A stretch of 64,000 nucleotides of DNA from NCEH01 sp043195195 (lineage in GTDB: Bacteria > Pseudomonadota > Alphaproteobacteria > Rhizobiales > Xanthobacteraceae). Positions 47,788 to 55,942 of the stretch are shown one piece after another; positions within the stretch are counted from its first letter, which is position 1; every line of letters starts with the position of its first letter. The translations under genes were made by a program, and so were the position numbers. The notes under the pieces were generated by a model. The model was not told the origin of the DNA and made no database searches. It worked only from the letters and a program-made list of their open reading frames with translations. The DNA is taken from assembly GCF_043195195.1 (NCBI RefSeq), contig NZ_JBAFWT010000006.1:124001-188000 (forward strand), given 5' to 3'.

Positions 47788-48357
47788 CTAGCGCGCCGAA
47801 ACGGCGATGGACTTTTCCAGCTCCGCCTTGCGGGCGGCAATGGCAGCCTTCAGCTCGGCCAGGGATTCGGCGACCGTGGTGGCCTCGAAGTCCTTCAGCT
47901 TGCGCGTATTTTCAAGGTCGATCTTGCGGGGAAAGACCGGTACCGGGCCGCTGGGCGCCATGGTGATGAGTTCCGGGGCCGTGTCGCAGGCGAACACGAT
48001 GCCCGGCACCCGGCATTTGCCGGCCTGGGCGAAGCAATTGGTCACCAGCGTGTCGGAAATGCCGTAGACGCATTTCGCCACCGTGTTGGACGAGGCCGGC
48101 GCCACCACCAGCGTGTGATATTTGCCCTCGTAGAACATGCCCACGGGCGCCGCGCTCGCGGTGGTATCGCGGAACACATGGGTATTGGCGGGCAGGGGGC
48201 TCTTGTCCTGCTTGTACATGCGCAGCACCTCTTCCGCCGCCGCCGATACGAACAGGTCCACATCGCCCAGGGTATGAATCAGCTCCAGGCTTTCGGTGAA
48301 GAAATGCCCGGAGCCGGAGAGGGCCCAGGCCCAGCGGGGATACGCGCCCTTGCTCAT
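47788..48357 (-). CDS. archaeal-type flavoprotein (AfpA/DmrB-like)
   Basis: A 189-aa flavoprotein. ALSGSGHFFTESLELI, SAAAEEVLRMYKQ and TLVVAPASSNTVAKCVYGISD are typical of the FMN-binding flavoprotein (HFCD) fold, and VTNCFAQAGKCRVPGIVFACD follows. In C1-metabolising bacteria this family (AfpA) is found in tetrahydromethanopterin gene clusters and resembles archaeal dihydromethanopterin reductase, so reduction of the pterin is the likely role. ATG 48357 overlaps the stop of the kinase-like gene (ATGA). The frame is open further upstream but lacks conserved sequence there. Confidence 0.88.
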   Translation of the reverse strand: MSKGAYPRWAWALSGSGHFFTESLELIHTLGDVDLFVSAAAEEVLRMYKQDKSPLPANTHVFRDTTASAAPVGMFYEGKYHTLVVAPASSNTVAKCVYGISDTLVTNCFAQAGKCRVPGIVFACDTAPELITMAPSGPVPVFPRKIDLENTRKLKDFEATTVAESLAELKAAIAARKAELEKSIAVSAR

Positions 48358-48959
48358 GCAGCGCTCGCGGTTCGAGGAGAGGGAAAGAGCTGGTCGAGCC
48401 CTGGCGCGTCGTCGGCGGCCACGAGGCGAATGCTGCCGCCAAAGCGCGCGGCATATCCGGGAAACGCCATGTCCACCAGCCCGAGCGCCGCCCATTCGGC
48501 GGCACCTGAATTGGCGGATGGAGGCACCGGCACGCCCGGCGCCTTCACCAAGGTGAGGCGGCGCGCGCCGAGAACAGTTGCGAGCCAGCAGGCGAGGCTG
48601 TCGGACGTCACATCCCAGCTTTCCCTGATATCGCGATGGCCGATCAGCATATGCGCCGGAAACCACAGCGCGGCCGTGCCGGCCGCCGCCGCGATCTCGT
48701 CGAGCGTCCGGCAGGGCATCAGGGCCGGCGCGCGATCGGCGAGCGAGTGGGCCATCTGCTCCATGGCCAGGATCGCCATGGAATGGCAGGCACGCTCGGA
48801 CAAGGCGAGCGGGCCTTGCGCCGCGCGCACCGCATCGGCGAAGCGCCCGCCGCCGGGCACGACCACAACGCCCGGCATGCCCGCGAGCCGGCCCGCCAGC
48901 GACCTGATGTCGCCGCTGCGCTCCAGGCTGCCGCCGAGCTTGACCACGTGAGACGCCAT
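48354..48959 (-). CDS. amino acid kinase family protein, MfnE-like
   Basis: A 201-aa amino-acid-kinase-fold protein. VVKLGGSL (residues ~5-12) and VVVVPGGGRFADAVR (~31-45) form the phosphate-binding glycine loops; WDVTSDSLACWLATVLGARRLTLVKAPGV is the typical nucleoside/ATP-site segment. In archaea MfnE phosphorylates the aminomethylfuran phosphate of methanofuran; neighbours here support the same pathway. AAGGGG lies 6 bases before ATG 48959. It is the first gene of the operon; the frame is open to 49208 but that region is upstream promoter DNA. Confidence 0.88.
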   Translation of the reverse strand: MASHVVKLGGSLERSGDIRSLAGRLAGMPGVVVVPGGGRFADAVRAAQGPLALSERACHSMAILAMEQMAHSLADRAPALMPCRTLDEIAAAAGTAALWFPAHMLIGHRDIRESWDVTSDSLACWLATVLGARRLTLVKAPGVPVPPSANSGAAEWAALGLVDMAFPGYAARFGGSIRLVAADDAPGLDQLFPSPRTASAA

Positions 48960-49219
48960 GGCGAACCCCTTCGCCTTCCTGAGAATCCTTGAAACTCTGA
49001 TGTTAGCGGAGCCGATCGCCGCCTCCAAGCAGCATGGGTGCGCCGCACCATTGACTGACGGACGGTCATGCGCGCGCAAATGGCCACTTGGAATGTTTCC
49101 AGTGCGGCTCTTATGTCCCGGCGGGTAGTGTCCCGAACGCCACACGCCGCCACGTCTTGTCACATTTGGTCCCCGGCACGCCGGTGTCCCATCGCTCGAA
49201 ATGCCCAAGGAAAGAACTC

Positions 49220-49618
49220 ATGCCCCGTCTTCTGCTCTCGGCCCTGGCCGCCCTGGCCGTTTCCAGCACGCTGGCCCATGCCGACCCGGACCTCGCCAAG
49301 GGTGAGCAATCCTTCCGCAAGTGCATGGCGTGCCACGCGGTCGGCCCCGACGCGAAGGTGAAGGTCGGCCCGCCGCTGAATGGCATCGTCGGCCGCAAAT
49401 GGGCGGAATTCCCCGGCTATGCCTATTCCGACGATCTGAAGGCCGGCGCCGCGGCGGGCAAGGTGTGGGACGAGGCCACGCTCAACGAATATCTCGCCAA
49501 TCCCAAGGTGCTCGCCCCCAAGGGCAAGATGGCCTTCTTCGGCATCAAGCCGGAAGGCGAGCGCGCCGACCTGATCGCCTATCTCAAGCAGTTCAACGCC
49601 GAGGGCGCGAAGCAATAA
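49220..49618 (+). CDS. c-type cytochrome, class I
   Basis: A 132-aa periplasmic monohaem cytochrome. A signal peptide ends near residue 21 (LAHA before DPDLAKGEQ). The haem motif is CMACH (35-39) and the axial Met is in KGKMAFFGIK (Met104); GPPLNGIVGRKWAEFPGYAYSD is typical of the c2/c-550 type. AAGGAAAG sits before ATG 49220. It is divergent from the methylofuran/H4MPT-type operon; any electron-transfer link to C1 oxidation is inference. Confidence 0.93.
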   Translation: MPRLLLSALAALAVSSTLAHADPDLAKGEQSFRKCMACHAVGPDAKVKVGPPLNGIVGRKWAEFPGYAYSDDLKAGAAAGKVWDEATLNEYLANPKVLAPKGKMAFFGIKPEGERADLIAYLKQFNAEGAKQ

Positions 49619-49685
49619 TTCCCCCGCGCCGACAGGCTTGTTTTCTCGCCCAGGCCATGGTGTGGCTTGGGCGGGAGGGACCTCA

Positions 49686-50450
49686 ATGTCCGACAATCCT
49701 TCGCGTCTCCAGCGTCTGTTCGTCGAGGATGATCTGAGCGACGGCGCCCAGATCCTGCTCGCGGCCGAGCAGGCCCATTATGTCGCGAATGTGCTGCGCA
49801 TGCAGGTGGGCGGCAGCCTGCTGCTGTTCAACGGGCGGGATGGCGAATGGCTCGCCCACCGGATCGAAGGCCACAAGCGCGAGGTGCGGTTCGCCGCCGA
49901 GCGGGCGCTTCGGCCCCAGCCGCCGGCGGGCGACCTCGACTATGCCTTCGCCCCGCTGAAGCACGCTCGCCTCGACTATATGATTCAGAAGGCGGTGGAG
50001 ATGGGGGCGGGGCGCTTGGTCCCGGTGCTCACCCGCTACACCCAGGTCAACAGGGTCAACACCGACCGCATGCGCGCCAACGCGGTGGAAGCGGCGGAGC
50101 AATGCGGCATCCTCTCCCTGCCGCAGGTGAGCGAGCCCGTAGCGCTGGACAAATGGCTCGCCGCCCTCCCGCGCGACCGGGTCCTGGTGTTCTGCGACGA
50201 AAGCGCGGCCCACACCGATCCGATCGCGACCCTGCGGGCCGCCGCACCTGGGCCCGCCAGCGTGCTGATCGGCCCCGAAGGGGGATTCGCCTCGGAAGAG
50301 CGGCGCATGCTGCATGCGCACCCCGGCGTGGTGGTTCTCTCGCTCGGCCCGCGCATCCTGCGGGCGGATACGGCGGCGGTTGCGGCCCTGACCTTGATCC
50401 AAGCGGTGCGCGGCGATCTTGCCGGGGCGGCTCCGGGCGGGCGGGCCTGA
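49686..50450 (+). CDS. rsmE: 16S rRNA (uracil1498-N3)-methyltransferase
   Basis: SPOUT-family enzyme methylating U1498 of 16S rRNA in the decoding centre. The 254-aa protein has an N-terminal PUA-like part (AHYVANVLRMQVGGSLLLFNG) and the SPOUT knot with PLKHARLDYMIQKAVEMGAG, LIGPEGGFASEE and LGPRILRADTAAVAAL. GGAGGG is 6 bases before ATG 49686. It is probably co-transcribed with, or at least directly downstream of, the cytochrome gene. Confidence 0.94.
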   Translation: MSDNPSRLQRLFVEDDLSDGAQILLAAEQAHYVANVLRMQVGGSLLLFNGRDGEWLAHRIEGHKREVRFAAERALRPQPPAGDLDYAFAPLKHARLDYMIQKAVEMGAGRLVPVLTRYTQVNRVNTDRMRANAVEAAEQCGILSLPQVSEPVALDKWLAALPRDRVLVFCDESAAHTDPIATLRAAAPGPASVLIGPEGGFASEERRMLHAHPGVVVLSLGPRILRADTAAVAALTLIQAVRGDLAGAAPGGRA

Positions 50451-50704
50451 TCCCCCTGTAAAAAGAAGCGTATAACGCGCCAGAGCCCTCTTGGTTCCAT
50501 GTGTCTTTTGACGTAAATTTTAAAAATTGTAAGGCATTCATTTCTCTTTCGAAACGACGATAATAATAATTCTAAATAACAGTGCGATCCTCGCGTTGAT
50601 TTCACTGCCGCATTTACGTCCTATTTTTCCTCAACCTCCGCGCAACCGAAACCCAAGCGTGGCGTTACAGCCATGCATCTGGGTGAGATGCGGAGGGACG
50701 GCGA
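50451..50704. other. A/T-rich promoter region of the YbdK-type gene
   Basis: About 254 bases, A/T-rich in the middle (50510-50585) in contrast with the surrounding GC-rich sequence. It probably contains the promoter. I could not fix -35/-10 boxes or recognise an RNA. Confidence 0.4.
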
Positions 50705-51826
50705 ATGTCGGAAGACTACCGATTTGGCATCGAAGAAGAATTCTTCGTAGTCGATGCGCAAACCAAGTCCGTGCAACGGCGTATGCCGGCACGGTTTTTC
50801 GACGACCTGACCCAGCAGCTTGGTGATTCCGTCACGGTGGAATTGCTTCAGTCCCAGCTCGAGATGGCGACCAGCCCCGCGACGCAGACCAGCAGCGCCC
50901 TTGATGAATTGCGCGAACTGCGCGCCCGGGCGGCGAGGGTCGCGGCGGAACACGGGCTCTGCTTCATTGCGGCCGGCACCCACCCCACCGCGACCTGGGA
51001 GGGCGTGCGGCACACCGAGGCCAACCGCTACGACGGGCTGATGCACGATTTGCAGATGCTCGGCGAGCGCAACATGGTCTGCGGGCTGCACGTGCATGTG
51101 GAATTGCCCGATCCCGACCAGCGGGTGGACGTGATGCGCCGCATCCTGCCCTACATCCCCCACTTCATCGCGCTCGCCACCTCCTCACCCTTCTGGGGCT
51201 CGAAGCAGACCGGGCTCATGGGCTACCGGCTTGCCGCCTACGACGAACTCCCCCGCACCGGACTGCCGGAACTGTTCGAGAGCAGCGCCGATTACCAGAC
51301 CTATGTGGATGCCATGGTGGAGGCGCGGGCGATCACCGATTCGAGCTATGTGTGGTGGGCGATCCGGCCCTCCGCGAAGCATCCGACGCTGGAACTGCGC
51401 GCGCCCGACAGTTGCACCCGGATCCAGGATACGGTCGCCATCTCCGCGCTTTACCGTGCGCTGGTGCGCTATCTCGTGCGCAACCCGAGTCACAATGCGC
51501 AGATCGGCGCGGTGGACCGGGCGATCGCCAACGAGAACAAATGGCGCGCCCAACGCTACGGCATCCACGGTTCATTCGTGAATCTGGCCGAGCGGCGGGC
51601 GGTTCCGGTATCGGATGCGGTGGAATCGCTCATCGTCATGGTGGGCGAGGATGCCGACGCGCTCGGCGCCCTCGAAGCCCTGCTGCACCTGCGGACGATT
51701 TCCATGGCCGGCACCAGCGCCGATGTCCAACTGGCGGTCTATCAGGAGGCCCAGCACCGCACCGGAAACCGGGGCGAAGCGCTGAATGCGGTCAAGACCT
51801 GGCTCGCCCACACGACCCTGCAATAG
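50705..51826 (+). CDS. YbdK-type carboxylate-amine ligase (glutamate-cysteine ligase 2 family)
   Basis: A 373-aa ATP-dependent ligase. FGIEEEFFVVD (~8-18), GLHVHVELPDPDQRVDVMRR and ELRAPDSCTR are conserved. E. coli YbdK has weak glutamate-cysteine ligase activity and its true substrate is unsettled, so a specific substrate is not assigned. The gene has its own unusually A/T-rich 250-bp upstream region and a terminator-like hairpin after it, so it is monocistronic. Confidence 0.9.
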   Translation: MSEDYRFGIEEEFFVVDAQTKSVQRRMPARFFDDLTQQLGDSVTVELLQSQLEMATSPATQTSSALDELRELRARAARVAAEHGLCFIAAGTHPTATWEGVRHTEANRYDGLMHDLQMLGERNMVCGLHVHVELPDPDQRVDVMRRILPYIPHFIALATSSPFWGSKQTGLMGYRLAAYDELPRTGLPELFESSADYQTYVDAMVEARAITDSSYVWWAIRPSAKHPTLELRAPDSCTRIQDTVAISALYRALVRYLVRNPSHNAQIGAVDRAIANENKWRAQRYGIHGSFVNLAERRAVPVSDAVESLIVMVGEDADALGALEALLHLRTISMAGTSADVQLAVYQEAQHRTGNRGEALNAVKTWLAHTTLQ

Positions 51827-51840
51827 GCCGCCCGGCAATG

Positions 51841-51866
51841 AAAAAGGGGCCCCAGCGCGGGGCCCC
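51841..51866 (-). terminator. terminator of the FAH-family gene (hairpin between convergent genes)
   Basis: Stem GGGGCCCC/GGGGCCCC (self-complementary) with an AGCGC loop. On the minus strand it is followed by TTTTT, so it best terminates the FAH-family gene, which ends 8 bp away. It may also act weakly for the plus-strand YbdK gene. Confidence 0.75.
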
Positions 51867-51873
51867 CCTCCTG

Positions 51874-52722
51874 TCAGCCCGCGAACGGAACGACGGTCTG
51901 CTGCTGTTCGCCGAGACCCTGGATGCCGACCTTCATGACGTCGCCGGCCTTGAGATAGCGCGGCGGCTTCATGCCGAGGCCGACGCCGGGCGGCGTGCCG
52001 GTGGTGATGATATCGCCGGGATCGAGCACCATGAACTGGCTGATGTAGGACACCAGATAGGCCGGATCGAAGATCATGGTGCGGGTGGAGCCGTCCTGGA
52101 CCCTTTCCCCGTTCACTTCCAGCCACATGGCAAGGTCGGAGGTGTCGGACATCTCGTCGGTGGTGACGAGCCAGGGGCCGATGGGGCCGAAGGTCTCGCA
52201 TCCCTTGCCCTTGGTCCACTGGCCACCGCGCTCGATCTGGAACGCACGCTCGGACACGTCGTTGCACACGGCATAGCCGGCCACATGCTTCAGCGCGTCG
52301 GCCTTTTCCACATAGCGGGCACGGGCGCCAATCACGATCAGCAATTCCACTTCCCAATCGAGCTTGGTAGAGCCCTTGGGAATCATCACGACGTCATTGG
52401 GACCGCCGACGCAGTTCGGCGCCTTGTTGAACAGCACCGGTTCGTCGGGGATGGGGTTGCCGGTCTCCTCGGCATGGTCAGCGAAGTTGAGGCCCACTGC
52501 GACAAAGTTTCCCGGCCGGGGGACGCAGGAACCGAGGCGCACGCCCTCGGGCGCCAGCGGAAACGCCTGGGGGTCGGCGGCACGGATCCGGGCGAGGCCC
52601 TCGGGGGTGAGCACGTCGCCGGCGATGTCCTGGACCAGGGATGAGATGTCCCGGATCTTGCCGGTTGAATCGATTAGACCCGGCTTTTCCTGTCCTTTTT
52701 CCCCGAAGCGAACGAGCTTCAT
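51874..52722 (-). CDS. fumarylacetoacetate hydrolase family protein
   Basis: A 282-aa metal-dependent hydrolase/decarboxylase of the FAH superfamily. It has MKLVRFGEKGQEKPGLID at the start, then VGLNFADHAEETGNPIPDEPVLFNKAPN (landmarks VGLNFADHAEE and PVLFNKAPN), the acidic metal-site segment TKLDWEVEL, SERAFQIERGGQW and DIITTGTPPGVG. Members act on 2-hydroxyhepta-2,4-diene-1,7-dioate, ureidoglycolate-type or oxaloacetate-like acids; the substrate is not predictable. GAGAGG precedes ATG 52722. It stands alone. Confidence 0.92.
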   Translation of the reverse strand: MKLVRFGEKGQEKPGLIDSTGKIRDISSLVQDIAGDVLTPEGLARIRAADPQAFPLAPEGVRLGSCVPRPGNFVAVGLNFADHAEETGNPIPDEPVLFNKAPNCVGGPNDVVMIPKGSTKLDWEVELLIVIGARARYVEKADALKHVAGYAVCNDVSERAFQIERGGQWTKGKGCETFGPIGPWLVTTDEMSDTSDLAMWLEVNGERVQDGSTRTMIFDPAYLVSYISQFMVLDPGDIITTGTPPGVGLGMKPPRYLKAGDVMKVGIQGLGEQQQTVVPFAG

Positions 52723-52997
52723 CGGACCTCTCCCTGCTTTCGATGAATGTGCGGACACGACCGGCCCACTGGCGCGCAAGCTGGCGCGCGCGAGCCAATT
52801 GGTCAATGCTTGCGACGCTTGCTCGGATCGATTCGCGCACGGGTGTTGCAAACCACCGGTGGCGGAGCCGGTGAAGTTATGTTGCTGTGCGGTAGAATTG
52901 AAAGTCGTGTTCGCAGTGGCGTCATAAAAAGGATACACGACTCCGGCTAAGTCCGTCACACTGCTCTCAGGGAGCAAATTTCCGCAGAGGCCATGCC
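52723..52997. other. divergent intergenic region (FAH gene / metallophosphoesterase gene)
   Basis: About 275 bases between divergent genes. It should hold both promoters. No riboswitch, repeat or small gene was recognised. Confidence 0.4.
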
Positions 52998-53798
52998 GTG
53001 AGCGATAGCCCTGAAGCGCGCAGGTACAGAGCTCTGTTCATCTCCGACGTCCATCTCGGGACCAAGGGATGCCAGGCCGACCTTCTTCTCGACTTCCTGA
53101 AATTTCATGACGCCGATACGGTTTACCTGGTCGGCGACATCGTCGACGGCTGGCGCCTGCGCAGCTCCTGGTATTGGCCGCAGAAGCACAATGACGTGGT
53201 GCAGAAGCTGCTGCGCAAGGGCCGCAAGGGCACGCGCATGGTGTACCTGCCCGGGAATCACGACGAATTCCTGCGCGATTACTACGGCACGCATTTCGGC
53301 GGCATCGAGGTCGTGGAAACAGCGATCCATGAAGCCGCGGACGGCAAGCGCTACCTCGTGATCCATGGCGACGTGTTCGACGTGGTGGTGCGCCACGCCA
53401 AATGGCTCGCCTTCCTGGGCGACGGCGCCTACACGCTCGCGCTCGCGATCAACACCTATGTGAACCTCGCGCGCCGCAAGCTCGGCCTCACCTATTGGTC
53501 GCTCAGCCAATGGGCGAAGCTGAAGGTGAAGAATGCGGTGAATTACATCGGCAAGTTCGAGGAAGCGGTTGCCGACGAGGCCAAGCGGCATAAAGTGGAT
53601 GGCGTGATCTGCGGCCATATCCACCATGCGGTCATTCATGACCAGTTCGGTGTACGGTACGTGAATTGCGGAGACTGGGTCGAAAGCTGCACCGCCATCG
53701 CGGAGCATGACGACGGGCGCATGGAAATCATTTCCTGGACACGCCGCCTCGAAGCGGTGCCCGAATCCGAAGTTGAGGGGGCGCGCGCGGCGGCCTGA
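52998..53798 (+). CDS. UDP-2,3-diacylglucosamine diphosphatase-like metallophosphoesterase
   Basis: A 266-aa calcineurin-like phosphoesterase. The metal motifs are ISDVHLGTKG, LVGDIVDGWRL, LPGNHDEFLRD, VIHGDVFDVV and GHIHHAVI. It resembles the LpxH/YbbF group, but its operon partner is a glycosyltransferase; in several bacteria this pair acts in glycolipid or polysaccharide synthesis. A role in lipid A synthesis is therefore not certain. GTG start, with GAGG 7 bases upstream. The stop overlaps the glycosyltransferase start (TGATG). Confidence 0.88.
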   Translation: MSDSPEARRYRALFISDVHLGTKGCQADLLLDFLKFHDADTVYLVGDIVDGWRLRSSWYWPQKHNDVVQKLLRKGRKGTRMVYLPGNHDEFLRDYYGTHFGGIEVVETAIHEAADGKRYLVIHGDVFDVVVRHAKWLAFLGDGAYTLALAINTYVNLARRKLGLTYWSLSQWAKLKVKNAVNYIGKFEEAVADEAKRHKVDGVICGHIHHAVIHDQFGVRYVNCGDWVESCTAIAEHDDGRMEIISWTRRLEAVPESEVEGARAAA

Positions 53799-54865
53799 TG
53801 CGGGTACTTGTGGCGACGGATGCCTGGCACCCCCAGATCAACGGGGTGGTGCGTTCTCTTGAGCATACCGCACGGGAGGCCGAGGCCCTCGGTGCCGAGA
53901 TGATGTTCCTGAGCCCGCAAGGGTTCCGCACCGTGCCCTTGCCCACTTACCAGGAAATCCGCCTCGCTCTGGCCACCCCGCGCATGATCATGCGGCGGAT
54001 CGAGGCGATGCGGCCAGACTTCGTGCATGTCGCGACCGAGGGGCCGATCGGCATGCTGGTGCGGCGCGCCTGCATCGCCTCCAAGCGCACCTTCACCACC
54101 AGCTATCACACCAAATTCCCGGAATATCTCTCCGCCCGCGCGCCGGTGCCGGAACGCCTGACCTATGCCTGGCTGCGCAGCTTCCACAATGCCGGCGGCG
54201 GCGTGATGGTCTCCACCGCCACGCTGGAGCGGGAATTGGATTCGCGCGGCTTCAAGCGCCTGATGCGCTGGTCGCGCGGCGTCGACGCGGACATGTTCCG
54301 GCCGCGCCCGGAGGTGGACCTGGGCTTGCCGAAGCCGGTCTTCCTGTTCGTCGGCCGGGTCGCGGTCGAAAAGAATATCGAGGCCTTCCTGGCACTGGAC
54401 CTGCCGGGTTCGAAAGTGGTGGTCGGCGGCGGCCCGGCGCTCAACAGCCTCAAGGAGCGCTATCCCGCCACCCACTTCCTCGGCCCGCTGGAGGGCGAGG
54501 ATCTCGCGCGGGTCTATTCCGGCAGCGACGTGTTCGTATTCCCGAGCCGCACCGACACCTTCGGCATCGTGCTGCTGGAGGCCCTGGCGAGCGGGCTGCC
54601 GGTGGCCGCCTATCCCGTCACCGGCCCCAAGGACGTGCTGGAAGATGCCACCGAGCCGGTGGGCGTGCTGGACGAGGATCTGCGCAACGCCTGCCTGAAG
54701 GCGCTGGAGTTGTCGCCGGTGGCGGCACGGGACTTCGCCTTGCGACACACATGGCGCGAATGCGCGCGCCAGTTTCTCGACAATGTGCTGATCGCCCATG
54801 ATTTCGGCCCGGTGGCGCGGCGCTTTCGCTTATTGCGGCGGACCCGTATCGTCTCCTCCGCATGA
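53798..54865 (+). CDS. GT4-family glycosyltransferase (GDP-mannose-dependent mannosyltransferase-like)
   Basis: A 355-aa GT-B glycosyltransferase. The N-terminal MRVLVATDAWHPQINGVVRSL is typical of the MgtA/PimB-like group; FTTSYHTKFPEYL follows. The donor-binding half contains FLFVGRVAVEKNIEAFL, VFVFPSRTDTFGIVLLEALASGLPVAAYP (landmarks SRTDTFGIV and EALASGLPV). The closest functional group uses GDP-mannose to glycosylate glycolipids. It is coupled to the metallophosphoesterase upstream (TGATG) and the dehydratase downstream (ATGA). Confidence 0.9.
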   Translation: MRVLVATDAWHPQINGVVRSLEHTAREAEALGAEMMFLSPQGFRTVPLPTYQEIRLALATPRMIMRRIEAMRPDFVHVATEGPIGMLVRRACIASKRTFTTSYHTKFPEYLSARAPVPERLTYAWLRSFHNAGGGVMVSTATLERELDSRGFKRLMRWSRGVDADMFRPRPEVDLGLPKPVFLFVGRVAVEKNIEAFLALDLPGSKVVVGGGPALNSLKERYPATHFLGPLEGEDLARVYSGSDVFVFPSRTDTFGIVLLEALASGLPVAAYPVTGPKDVLEDATEPVGVLDEDLRNACLKALELSPVAARDFALRHTWRECARQFLDNVLIAHDFGPVARRFRLLRRTRIVSSA

Positions 54866-55848
54866 CGATGATTCCTTCTCTTCCCACCGCTGCGGATGTC
54901 GACGCCGCAGCCGTTCGACTCGCCGGCGTCGCCGTACGCACGCCGCTTGTCTATTCGCCGGTTCTCAGCGAACTCACGGGCGGGCGCGTCTTCCTGAAGC
55001 CGGAGACGCTCCAGCGCACCGGCTCGTTCAAGTTCCGCGGCGCCTATAACCGGATGGTGCAGATCCCCGTGGACCAGCGGGCCGGGGGCGTCGTCGCTTG
55101 CTCCTCCGGCAACCATGCCCAAGGGGTTGCCGCGTCGGCGAAGCTGCTCGGCATGCCGGCCGTCATCGTCATGCCCACGGACGCGCCGGCGCTGAAGCGT
55201 GAGCGCACCATCGCCCTCGGCGCGGAAGTGGTGGACTACGACCGCACGACCGACGATCGCGACGCCATCGCCAATGCCATCGCCGCCGAGCGGGGGGCGA
55301 TCTTCGTGCCGCCCTATGACGATCCCCACATCATCGCGGGCCAGGGAACGGTGGGGCTGGAAATCGTCGCCGATCTCGCCGCCCAGGGCCTCGTTCCCGA
55401 TATCGTCAGCGCCAATGCCTCCGGCGGCGGGCTGATGGCCGGCATCGCGCTCGCGGTGAAGGCGCAGGTGCCCGGCGCCCGCATCATCCTCGCCGAGCCG
55501 GCCTTGTTCGACGATCACGCGCGCTCATTCCAATCCGGCGTGCGGGAGCGCAACGCGGTCGCGACCGGCTCGTTCTGCGACGCGCTGCTCGCCCCGACCC
55601 CCGGCGCGCTCACCTTCGAAATCAACCGCCGGCTCTCGGGCGAAGCGGTTTCCGCCACCGACGTTGAAGTCGCGCGCGCGGTCGCCTACGCGTTTCGCGA
55701 ACTGAAGCTGGTGGTCGAGCCCGGCGGTGCCGTTGCGCTCGCAAGCCTGCTCGAAGGGCGCTATGACGCCCGGGGCAAGGTGGTGGCGATCGTGCTCTCC
55801 GGCGGCAATGTCGATGTGGCCACCTTCATGGCTTGCCTGAACGCCTGA
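54862..55848 (+). CDS. PLP-dependent threonine/serine dehydratase family protein
   Basis: A 328-aa fold-type II PLP enzyme. The Schiff-base Lys57 is in TGSFKFRGAYN; CSSGNHAQGVAASAKLLG binds the PLP ring phosphate side, and SANASGGGLMAGIA is the phosphate-binding glycine loop. It resembles threonine dehydratase and the hydroxyectoine-degradation enzyme EutB, so threonine/serine deamination or a related reaction is likely. No ACT regulatory domain is present, so it is the catabolic type. It overlaps the glycosyltransferase gene by 4 bp, an odd pairing functionally. Confidence 0.9.
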   Translation: MTMIPSLPTAADVDAAAVRLAGVAVRTPLVYSPVLSELTGGRVFLKPETLQRTGSFKFRGAYNRMVQIPVDQRAGGVVACSSGNHAQGVAASAKLLGMPAVIVMPTDAPALKRERTIALGAEVVDYDRTTDDRDAIANAIAAERGAIFVPPYDDPHIIAGQGTVGLEIVADLAAQGLVPDIVSANASGGGLMAGIALAVKAQVPGARIILAEPALFDDHARSFQSGVRERNAVATGSFCDALLAPTPGALTFEINRRLSGEAVSATDVEVARAVAYAFRELKLVVEPGGAVALASLLEGRYDARGKVVAIVLSGGNVDVATFMACLNA

Positions 55849-55942
55849 GGCGGTTCGCGAAATCCGCCGGGAGGCCGCAGGGGCGAAGTGCGCCCCGCCG
55901 CCATCCGCACGGGGCCCGAGAAAGATGCCGGGAGACGGGCGA

